From Alitta virens (taxonomy: Eukaryota; Annelida; Polychaeta; Phyllodocida; Nereididae), in assembly GCA_932294295.1 (NCBI GenBank), contig OW028586.1, positions 6,415,701-6,479,700 on the forward strand: a DNA stretch of 64,000 bases, in the 5' to 3' direction. Both the position numbers and the translations under genes were made by a program. The notes under the pieces are model-generated. The model worked only from the letters and a program-made list of their open reading frames with translations, did no database searches and was not told the DNA's origin. Shown one piece after another: positions 13,101 through 25,100 of the stretch (position 1 is its first letter; the number at the start of each line of letters is the position of its first letter).

Positions 13101-16100
13101 AAGAAACTATAATGCAAGTATGTTCATTATGTACAATTAACTTAAGGAAAAAATAGTGATCCGTCAGGACAACAAATTCAGTCACAAATTAAGGGGAAAA
13201 AGGGTAAAGTGAAAGTACCAAGAACCGCCAAAGTGAAAGTACTGACCTGTTGAGCATAGCGATTTCGGAAACGGAACCACTTCCCTCCATCTTCTCTTTG
13301 GTATTCCAAGAAATACTGATCGACAAATTCTTGGCCCTGGTAATAAATAAAATGATTGCCTTTCAGAACACTTAAAACATTGTTAAACACACTTTTACAT
13401 ATTCATAAAAAAATTAATTTGCTTTTGAAATGATTTTTACACTATTGTATCAAAGAATCAAGTTGTACTTGTTCAATTAATTATCCCACCTGACATTTCT
13501 ACAATAGTGCAGCCCTCTAAGACAAGGTTTTACCACCTATATATACCTATATATACATATTTACACATACTTATGACATACATACACCTTCTGAGAAGGT
13601 ATAAATAGCAATAAACTTTTTCTTCTTTATTCAGGTTGTCTATGATCATGTTAAATGAAAATTATTTGGCTTATTATTATACTGCTTTATAGCTAGTGAT
13701 TGCAAAAAATAAAAAACCAGTCGACTAAAATAATATATAGAACTGAATTTGCCACGTTTATCTCATACTCTTAAAAAATCTGTTTTTCTAAGAGTTATCA
13801 CAGAAATACCGATCGAGCAGCCAAAATACACTAAACCCATCATGATTCTAAATCCTACATCTACATTCGTGCACATTATAACAACTCAGCCTACTACAGG
13901 ATTCGAACCCAGGTCCCCACTGTATGAGTAATTAAGTAACACGCCCAATAACACTGTAACCATTGTGCTATTATTAGTCGTTTTGCTAATCTGCCCTTCT
14001 GACATAATGGATTAGTCCGACAAATCAGACTCGCAGCCCACACGGACTTGTGTAAACTGCGGTAATGCTCGGTCAAATGAATGGGCTGCTTGTCGGTATG
14101 CCTTTTAGTTCAGGCCACACATATTGTGTTTACAAACGACTAAATAGCATTAGCGAGTGTCACCAGTCTACTTATAACGCTATCTGAGCAATTGGTAATA
14201 TACACAAAAGCTCAACAAGTTTCTGAAGACTAGAATTGTTAATGTGCCTTAATGTTCTTTTAGTAAACAAAGATTTATCTTGGCCTAAAAGTTTCTTATC
14301 TGAAGATTTGTGTGGGAATTGTAAGGTGTTAAGGAGTTTTTTTTTTTTTTTTTGCTTTTAACCTGAAGTAGGAACAGCTAGTTTCATTAAAAGGCCCGTC
14401 AAATTGAACCTAGCCAAAGCTGTCATTGCTGGCTATTCAAAACCGGATCTAAAAGTACATATTTATGATATATTACATTAATTTCTTACATTTGCCAATG
14501 TTGACACTTTTCTGGTGATAAATGTAAGCCGACTATTAGCTATAGAAGTGGACAGAAGCAGCTGGCTTTAGCATGTTCAGACCACAGCGTCTAGAGTCAA
14601 CCGTTTTTTATGAAACCAACTGTAAGCTTTTGCTTCAAGTGTTGAAATTGTTGTTAAGAGTTGGGGTGTTCATGAAATCAAACATCAAAATTTCTCTGTA
14701 GTATCTCATATAATTCTGTCTGTGTTAATATATTTGATAGGATCAAATGTTAGTGGCAGACATAATGACATGATAATATTTTATATGCCTGACTCCACTT
14801 TATGGAATAGGCTATGGGTGAGGTCTACTTCTTGCCTCAGTGAAGATGTTAGTTTTATCAGCAAACCTCTGTGAAGTCGATATACGTGTATTATAATAGG
14901 TATAAATGTATTGTCATACATACAGTGGCTATATTATTTAGACCTGTTTGGAGTAGGCTTGACATTGGGAACACGCAAATGTCTGAATGGGGCTTAATTA
15001 AAGTGCTGTGAGCCAGAAGAGGCTGGCCGAGTCAATCTGCACCTATTTCCAGCTCTCGTTTCTATTCAAATAACACGAGGCATCGCAGTCCGCAATGGCA
15101 AGTCCGTTGATAAGGTCCGCAGAATGGCAAGACTGTCGCGGACCAGGAAATCGGTCCATTAGCAAATGGCTACTAATTAGCGGACTGTGTTGGGGCTGGG
15201 GTAAGATTGTGAGCTGGTTACAGAGCGAGATGAGCTAAGATGTTGTGTTGAGGAGTCTGACAACAAGGCAAGCTCTCAAAATGGACCGGGGAACCTTTTG
15301 GGAGCTTCCAGGGAGCCTTTTGGGAGCCTTCAGGCAGCCAGGAAGTGGCCACTTATGCCTCAAACATCTGCTTCTGTGGCACGTTTTTGCCCAATTGACG
15401 CAAACCTGTTGCTTTTAACTGCATTTTAACCCCTAGCCCTAAAACGTGCTCTGTTGAGGTCGCCACTTAATTGTGGTCACTGTACAAGCTAGTGACGTCA
15501 ACAGCTACCATCAAATAAATCTGCCATATGCCATATGCCTTACTAATATCTCTTAGCATGATCATGTCATTAAATTATTCCTAGGTAAATTATGACCAGA
15601 GTACAAAACGCATGAATTTGCATCCCTCTAGATACATCTTTGGTCATCTATTTTCTCTCAAATTCTCCTGTTATTTTGTCAAGTCGTTTGTTAAATTAAC
15701 GAGTTTGTTTATCACAATTCTATATTCATTTATCACACTTAGAGATGGTTTGTCACACTTTGGTAGATTTACTTTAACTTTTGCCCAATTTTATTGTCAA
15801 GAATTTATTGATATGAAGGTTACTCTGCTTATAGTTAGCTTATACAATGGGGCAGATGTTATGATGGGATAATAAGGCTTGGAGTCTACTTAAGTGGGCA
15901 AGCATAGGCACACACTGAAAGATAGTACCATTGCCCGTTAAAGTTTTACTGTAATTAGTAGCTCATAGGTGTACAAACTCTAAGAGAGATTTGGACCCAG
16001 ATCTTCAGGTGAGATTGTGGATGCCTGAACCACTAGACCACACAGCTACTGTTGAACTCACACACATAAGCTTTTCTCTAATGTTCACCATAACACCATG

Positions 16101-19100
16101 GGTACCACACTTTGGCACAACATCTTGAAGTCATCAACCTTTCTTAACTCGACCCTTCGATGCATATCTCTAACCCACGTGCATATGATAAAGTAATTAC
16201 CAACAAATATGTCTCCTACTTCTTAGTCCCTTTTTTTGACACTTTTTTTTATGTCACAGGAATTTAGAACCCAGGTGTTTTCAATGTATGTGTGTGTCAA
16301 TCAGCTTATTCATACACTTGCCACCTGCAGTCAGACTCATAAAATTCCATTTTATTATATACCTCTCCTGCCTATCCTCTCCCCTTCCAGCTATTCTCTC
16401 TTTCAACCATTTACCCTCTATCCTTCAACTTCCCCTATCCTACGTGTCCTTTACCTTCCTCTATCATTTACCTTCCCCTCTCATTTCCCTTCCTCCATCC
16501 TATGCATTCTTTCATCATTTACATCCTTTACTTTCTTCTATTTTTATCTCCCTCTATCCTTTAAACGCAAAAACAATTTATCAAAATAACAGTTAATCAG
16601 CACATGACTAAACAATGAGCCCGTGGACTCCCAATTATATCAAGCGATTGTTGTCGAGAAATTGAGCTAATTGTGATGTCAATTAGGGAACAATTGATTT
16701 GTAAGCTTCGTGTAAGGCTTATAAGACAAGACAGAAACATGATTTAAGTGACAATAAATTGAATACCATCATGGAAAGAAAAATAACCGGTCTTAATGTT
16801 GAGGTGGTCTTAATTGTAAAGCACATTATTTCTAATGTCTCAATACTGTTGGGTCTGAAGTTAAGTCAGCTTATATGACCAGCTGCCAGAGGCAGACGTA
16901 ATGATGAGATGATAAGGCTTGGAGTCCACCATGTTACACATTTCCCCATGGGTGGGGTCTTTTACTTGCCTCAGCATAGACACCGAGTACAAGGCTCCTC
17001 CAATTTAACGTCTCATGCGATCGACATCCAGCAGCTGGGATGAAGCTCCTGAAGAGTGCTCTGGACTGGGATCGAACCCGGGTCCCAGGATCTATTAGTT
17101 AATCGACCTTTTAACGTGTACCTTAATGTAAATATGACGTTAATAATATAACGGAGTTTCACTGCATTTGATACTAGCTTCAAGCAGAGAACTTCCCCCG
17201 TCTAACTTAAGGGGAAAATATCGGTATGAAAACATCAACTTAACACCTGCCTTTTTGGCTTCAAAAATAATTTTTATCTCTCCCCAGATGACAGGAACGG
17301 GCCACAATTCATCATAGAATTAGAAGAATATCTTAGAAATATCTTAGAATATCTGTTGAAAGATGAATTTCTTCAGATATTCTTCAGATATGTCAGGATG
17401 TTGCGCATGTTTTACAAGTTATGAGATAATGTGTTATCAAGAATCATAACTGGGGAGTGACTGGCTATCAGTGTGATTGATAGATATAGATATGGATATT
17501 AGAGATGGGAGGGACAGATGATAATTTGAGGGGTACTGGGTTTGTAGGGTAGATATAAAAGAGCAAGGAGCATTAAAGGGGCTGAGCGTGTGGTTAGAAT
17601 GCCATTTTTGTGGCACAGACTCAGGGTGTATGGGTTCAAACCTCACTCCCTGTTGGACCCCGCACCGTTTAATAATGAGCCACATCACAAGTCTCGGTCC
17701 AACAAAGAACTACACTTAATCGCATTTAATCAAAAGTTCAGATCTTGACTGTGGGTTATGAGATATTTATTTTTATAGAACGAAATTGCTCACAGCCAAA
17801 TGTGTTGCCTTAATCTAAAATTGAAATTATCATTAGAGGGAACGTTGGTCACAAATTTTAAATCTAATGTGACTATGTGAGGTGTTCTTAATTGTCACTG
17901 TAAATTAAAATTACATAATTACGATATATGTAGAACCTCACTAAGTTTTGGGCTCAACGTCCTGTATTTCTGCACCTGTTGGGCTAATCGGGACAGGCAG
18001 GGACCATGGCTACCACTGAGCTAGGCCCCCACCCCTTAAAATCTCACTAATGAGATCCTGATATTATGTTGTCTTAATGATGAAGTGGCCTTAATAGTGA
18101 GGTGATCTTGAAGCAGCATTTCACTGTAGTTCTTCTGAATGCGTTTTTTGCTGTTTTATTTTAACACCACAACACCCAAACAGCTGCAAAGAGTTTCTTA
18201 TTCATGCAGTTGCTACCTTCTTCTTGCACTTTTTTTGTGTGCCCCCCTTTTTTTTATCCAATGTGGCACACTTTTTATTCTTGGCAGGTTATGTCACTTT
18301 ATAAGATTCCTAAATCGGTCCAAGAATGTTATTTCTTTGATCATGTTCACGGTCCTTTTATCATTTTCATCACATGAATGTTAAGGATGAAAACCTGTCA
18401 GCCAGTTGACGATTTCCAGTTGAGCACATCTGATATCAATGTTAGAAGTTCTGTTTTAGAGAGATTTTCATATTTATAGCAGTGTACAGTTACAAAAAGT
18501 TGTTGAAAAAACGTTTTGATTGTTTTGAGAGGGACAGAGAATAAGACAGACACGCACACACAGCTACACAGACAGACAGAAAGACAGACAGCTAGACTTA
18601 CAGAAAGACATATACAGTGCGACAGACAGAACATGGATGTATACACCCATGGTCAGAGAGACAGACATGCAGACAGCTAGTCAGGCGAAAACACCAGACA
18701 GACACACACACAGATGGGAGAGACAGACATGCAGACAGCCTGTGAGGAAGCGAAACAGCCAGACAGACAGACACAGATGAGGGGGGGGGGGGGAGCCTTG
18801 CAATTACAAAAAGCATTTTATAATTCCGCCCACACCCCTGACAAAAAGGAATCCCAAAAAAGGTTCTAGATTTCTCAGACGTGATTAGAGCAATTGGAAA
18901 AGTGTCACTCTTGAAAGGATATACAGCATTACTCGTAACTTCAGACAGACAGGCAGACAGACAGCGAGACAACACTTCTCAATGCCCCTCCTCTTCCACG
19001 GAGACAATTTAAAACTGTCAGAATCTAGAAAACGGACCCGAGATCCGGCCTCATTAGTAGCGGATCATCCCCGCCTGATTCTGACGTCCGCAAATTAGGA

Positions 19101-22100
19101 AAACTCCACAAGAGTATTAACGGAATCACAGAGAGTGTATCAGCTTCCAGAAGGATGATTTGCTCTGAGAAATAACCCCCTCTCTATCCTCATCATTAAG
19201 ATGGTGGGAGAATTCGGTCTGAGAAGATGGCAATTGACAATATCATCAATAAGTCTTCATTCAGACATAATTACGGAGATTTATAAATGTACGTTACGAT
19301 ATGTAACTATTAAGCCAACTTTTGATCAAGGCCATGAAAATGAGGATATATAAATCTTTATTCTTTTATAGAAATCTTCTATAAAAGTGAGTATTTTTCT
19401 CATTGATAAGTCCATTTATTCCTTTAAATATACCGTCATGTGAGTAATGTTAATAAGGCCAGTTATATCTATGCCAGTGGATTTAATATAAGGGATGACA
19501 TTTCTGAATGTTTCTTAATGCTACGTAATATGAATAAATCATTAAAGGGCAATTTATGCTATAGTCTCTGTTTTAATGATTTTTTTTTTAACACGAAATG
19601 TTAAATAATAATCCAAGTTATATCTATACTAAAGGACTTATATTTTCTTCATGAAATAAAATTCAATTTGACACATTGCTATTGTACTAAATCTCTCCTT
19701 TTTCAACACATTTTTTTTTTAAAAGAAAAGAATAAAAAGTTGACATCCCAAATTGATTTTTAATTTACTCAAGAGTCTCTAGAGATTCCCTACCGCAATT
19801 AAATTAAAACGCTGGCTAGTGGAAATATCATACACTTGAGGGCTGCACTTTGTATTAAATTGCATTAAAGTAACTCACCTGGCCATTGCCAAATCTGCCT
19901 TGGGTTTCGACCAGAGTTATAACCTTGAGGATCCCAAGGTCAATCTGTAAATATTCGTAGGAATCCTTGGAAATTGCATGGGCAGGACACCAGGCGCCCC
20001 CTAGGATCTCCAAGCGAATTCTGAAATCATAAACAAACAAATGTTTCAATATTCAAATACATTGATATGTACATAGAAGGAAGAAGTAATACGCGAGGAA
20101 GACCTATCTATCTATCTATCTTTTATCTAACCATCTATCTATCCTTCTATCCATCTATCTATCCGTCTATCTGTCTATCCATATATATATCTATCTATCC
20201 ATCTATCTATCCATCCACCTATCTATCTATCTATCTATCTATCTATCCTTCTATCTATCTATCTATCTATCTATGTATCTCTCCTCCTCCTCCTCCTCCT
20301 CATCTTCTTCCTCATCCTCTTCCTCATCCTCCTCCTCCTCATCCTCCTCCTCTTCCTCCTCCTCATCCTCCTCCTCTTCCTCCTCCTCCTCATCCTCCTC
20401 ATCCTCCTCCTCCTCCTCTTCTGCTGCATTAACCAACCAATTGTCTCTGTCTCAAATCAAAGCCAACAACATTGTAATCATGAAGTGCCCGTGGGGCAAT
20501 ATTTACTAGAAAATTACTCCCTCTCCCCCCAAGAGTACAAATGGATGAATTCCTTTTGCCCTCGACTCACAAATGAGGGTGATTTTCTAGGATTGGGGTG
20601 ATTTCAGAGAATTGCCCCAAATGGCTGTGTGCAGAGTTAAACAAGTCAAGTACCCAGGTGGGCCAGGGCATCCCCATACAGCTCCCAGGATTCACTGCGC
20701 CGGAAACAATTCATTGTCTCTAATTGTTTCAAATTGTCCTCCCAGCACGTGACTTCCGCTACTGCAACAGACTGCATTCTGGGATAGCTTCAGCGCAAAG
20801 GATCATGGCTTGATTGACAATGAATGAATGGCCTTTCAATTGTAGTTGTGGAAATGTCAACACAAAATGGTTTAAAGTTGCAGAAGTTTTGATTTTCAAG
20901 TTTTAATGGGCTACAATTGGATGTAAGAAGGGGAATATTCCTTGAAGTACTGAGAACTTCATGAAAAAGATGAAAACCAACTCAACAATTGCAACATGCC
21001 ATCACTGATCATGCTGACGCTTGCTTGCAAATATCTAAACGACTGAAGTCCAATGTTTTCACATGACGCTTTCTACATTTGTCTCAGTGCTACAAGTCAG
21101 TCTGAAGCTGCCAGAGGCAGACGTAGTGATGGGATGATAGGCTTGGAATCGACACCATGCTATACATTCACCCATAGGTGGGATCTTGTAATGTCAGAGC
21201 TCTATAGCTACTGGGTCTGAAGCTTAGTCAACTCATATGAGAGGTAGATGCAATGTTGATACGGCTTGGAGTCCACACCATGTTAGTATCATGGTTAATA
21301 TGATGTTACATATTTGCCTTTGATTCCTTAACAAAGCCACTTTTGGAACCTTGCACGTTGGTCTTCAAATTGACATGGGCATAATACATATATAGCTGGC
21401 TATATTTATAAAGCTACCCTTTCATATTCTACCTGCCTGACCTCTAGTTTTGACAAGAAGGTCAAGTGTGACTGCCACGACTTCCGGCAGATGACGACAC
21501 CTGCAGGATGATTGCAAAACACTTCAATCACGTGTCATCCAAAATGGCGGTTTGTTTTGATTGATGACAAGTATCAGACGACAAGAAAATTCCCGCCATA
21601 GAACGAGAATCTCTTTAAGATCTCTTTAGTTCTCCATTTTCCCGTCAGCACAAAAGTGGCACTGTGATGACTGCTGACACGTGACCGGAAGTCTTCGATT
21701 CCGGAAGTGATGATTGAGTGCCATCTAGTGAGGACTGATCGCCAAGTCGAGTGAGTTTATGTCCAGAAGTCAGCTAAATGCAACTGAATATTTTCGTGTT
21801 TTATAGAAACATCTTTTTACCCTTTATCAATTGATATAATTCTGAATTTGAAAGTCCGAAAATTGAATTATCTAAAAAAAAGTGTGTTATCTTTAGGCCT
21901 ACTTCCTCACTCAATCCAAATTTATCTTTGTCTCATTCTCTCTGTCTGTCTAGCTGTCTATCTGTCTGTCTGTCTTCCGTCTGACTGGATGTCTATCTGT
22001 CTGTCTAGCTGTCTAGCCTGTCCATCAAGCTGTCTACTGTCGGGCTGTCTGTTGAGGTACCTGTCTGTTTCTCTGTCTAGCTGCCTCTCTGCTTGTCTCT

Positions 22101-25100
22101 CTCTATATTTGCAATACTCTTTTTCATTCAGTCTCATCCATTTGATAATTCCACTTGAACCCCCAGGTTGATGCAAAGTGACTTTGTGGTTCTTAGTTAC
22201 CCCGAAGTGTTATGCAATGTCAAGCAAAGTAAGATGCTGTACACAAAGTTAAGCAAAACATGAAGCTAAAAGCCAGGCAGGTGCACCATCTCACAGCTGG
22301 GTTTCTAACAGGTCTTTTGTATACTAACACTTGGGTGAATTCGGTTGAACTCAAAACACAGGCAAATGCACAAAGACAGCAGTTCTTTGGGCAAGAAAAA
22401 AAGTTAGTGTGAAAAAACAAATAAAAAGAATAGGGCGAGTTTTTACATATGGTTGTCCTTGTCTGTCTTACTTGTGCCGTTGTCTGTCTGGCAATGGTTT
22501 CTGTGCGACAATCTGTCCTGTTGCTCAGGTTCTGTGTTAGAGTTATTGGAATGTTTAATGCCTCACAAATCCTGTTTAACAATAGCAAACCACTAGGGTC
22601 AATTCCCGGTCTAGCCTATGTTGGATGGCTGTTTCATCCTTCATCTCATTGCCATAGTCCCTGCCTGTCCTAATTAGCCCATCAGGTGCAGAAATACAGG
22701 ACGTAAAGCCCTGATCCACCAACTCACCTTTTAAATGAGGAAAATATGTACAATGTGATATGTATTTAATGTTCTTCGATTTTTTGCGCTAAAATAATTA
22801 ATCCTTGCTTGCATGTGAATGACATAAATGGGGTAAACATATATAATTCCATGTGGAGGGAATGAGACTGAGGCTCATGAGCTTGTGACTATGGCTTGAA
22901 CCCATGCACCCAACTGCCATGGTAGCGACCGTGCTAACCACTGAGCCACCCTGCATGAATGGATGAATGAAATATAACCAAACCCCTCATTTAAAATTCA
23001 TATTTGAGATGATTGAAACTGTGTACTCTTTGATGTCTCAATGTCATTTCATGGGTTTCATCATCAAACATTCTTAAGGATGCAATTGGATTATTATGTG
23101 ATTTAAATCATTTAAATAAATTGTTTCTTTGATTTGATTATTTTGAATCACTAAATGACACAATTACCCCAAAACAAGCCACTCAGTGGGAAAGTACAAT
23201 TATTACTTGAATGGATGTTACATGTCAAATGGTCCATAATTTAATGGCAATTTTGTGTGTGTTTAAAAGACAAGGGGTCTCCAAAATACCCCTGCAGGCA
23301 TAGCCAAGGGGTAAACATCTCAACTACGCCTTTAAATTCGCCTTAAAAGCTTCTGCTGCTGCAACAAAAGCCTGCGACCGCCAGGTGTCAGCACCATATG
23401 ACGTTCCAAATGAAGCAGACGATTTTCTCCAAACTGGAGCGGAGGGGGGGGGGGGAGTGTTTCACGAAAGAACAAAAATCAAGAAAATAATTTGAAGAAA
23501 AGTCAAATAAGGACATTAGAACAATTGATAGTTGAAATAATCGTTCTGCAAATATTTGAGATGAGTAAAATCCATCACCTATAACATTAGAGAAAGTGTA
23601 CCCCCCCCCCTTTTTTTTTTTGTCGTTGTTTAGACAATCTTTGTTTTCAGTTTTCTTAATGCATATATTTTTACTTATTGTATTATTGACAATGATTTAC
23701 TTGTTGAGGACTGATACTTCCACACTGTGCAATCTAGGACCATTTAGGAACAATGAAAGTTTGAATAGCAGACAACATTTTAAAAAAGAATGGTGGGAAT
23801 TTGGCATTACCAAATTAACATCATTACGGCCGTTCCGAATTTTTACAAATTGTCATAATCACTTTAGAAAGTGATTTGACAGATGTCAAACTTTTTAAAG
23901 AACTTATTTTCACAAAGATCAGAGGAAGCCATTTTGATTGTATGCAAATTGGTTGAGTCACGTGATCAGGATCAGATCGTTTTTTGGGTCATTAAGCGTC
24001 AAATTGAGCGATATTACGTGGAAAAAAGCCTATTACCACAAAATTACTCTTAACAAGGCAATTATTTGTTTGGTGAGTTCTTGATTTTTAAAAGACCAGA
24101 AAAGACTTCTCAGGCAAAAGAGATTTTACTTAAATTTTTTAAATTAGACCTTTGTTCCTTAAAGGCTTGGTTGTCCATATTTATTGCTTAAAATATTGTT
24201 TCTGATAAAATCTTCAGATAGATAGATAGAGATAGATAGATAGATAGATTGATTGATTGAAGAGAAAGAAAAAAAAAAGCATCTTATAAATTCATAAAGC
24301 AAAATGAGTGAAAATATTCTGAAAAAACAACAACACAGATGGAGAAGCAGGCTGCCATGGGACTCGGAGAAGGACTATTGTTGCTTTAAGAACAATCAAT
24401 TGTTCCGGAAAAGAGGCCAATAAGGTTGAGCAAGATCAAACGACAGGGAAAATCAACTTAAGTGACGTCACAGTGAACAATTGGCTTTGTCAGTGCTGTT
24501 GCTTTAAGGAAAATGGGAAAGTGGTCTCTGTTCAAAGAACAAACAGTCGCAGGTTGCCCAGGAGATATTGAGGCCAACTATGGAAGCAATTTTCAACTGA
24601 GACAATCAGTGAACAATATGGTGTATTTATGGGGTTGGGGTGAGTGAGAAATGGATATATTGTTTGGAAAGTATATTATATCTATAATTTTAGGCCTACA
24701 CAATCCTTCTGTTACCACAAGAAACCATGAGGGGATACACAGGATAAAGTTGTTTTATATAATGTCAAAGTATCAATGCTAGTGGTTCCTAAGCCTTTAG
24801 TCAGCTTAAATAACCAGGTGCAGGCAGGCGTAATGATGAGATGATAAGGCTTGGAGTCCACACCATGTACAATTGATGATATCTACGCAGTGTAGGCCTA
24901 CTTCATTCAAGAAAATCACTCTTACTGATAAATGCGCACAAAAAGACATTAAAATAATTTGTATACACTATTAAGGCAAGTGGTATTTAGAGTTGCAATT
25001 ATAAAGTGCCGTGCATAAGTTTTAGTGATCACTAAAAAGCCCATTTTTGTAATTGATTTGTATTAGGGTGCTTAAAATAAAAAACCAAAAACAGTAAGCC

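Larger units (their letters stand above)
13337..19878 (-). other. DDR intron, about 6.5 kb
   Basis: No coding sequence was recognised. It contains SINEs at 14750-14855, 15850-16052, 16842-17095 and 17578-17702, a tRNA-like fragment at about 13890-13980, one copy of the 250-bp inverted-repeat element (14374-14623), fragments of the AAGACCACC family near 16785 and 18040, CAGA-type low-complexity DNA at 18535-18780 ending in a poly-G run, and two CpG-containing GTCCGC clusters (15086-15186 and 19032-19098). Confidence 0.8.

Noticed and set aside
20067..20509. Open frames of 121 and 78 codons rich in Ser, Pro, Ile and Tyr
   Set aside because: Direct translation of TATC and TCC microsatellites.
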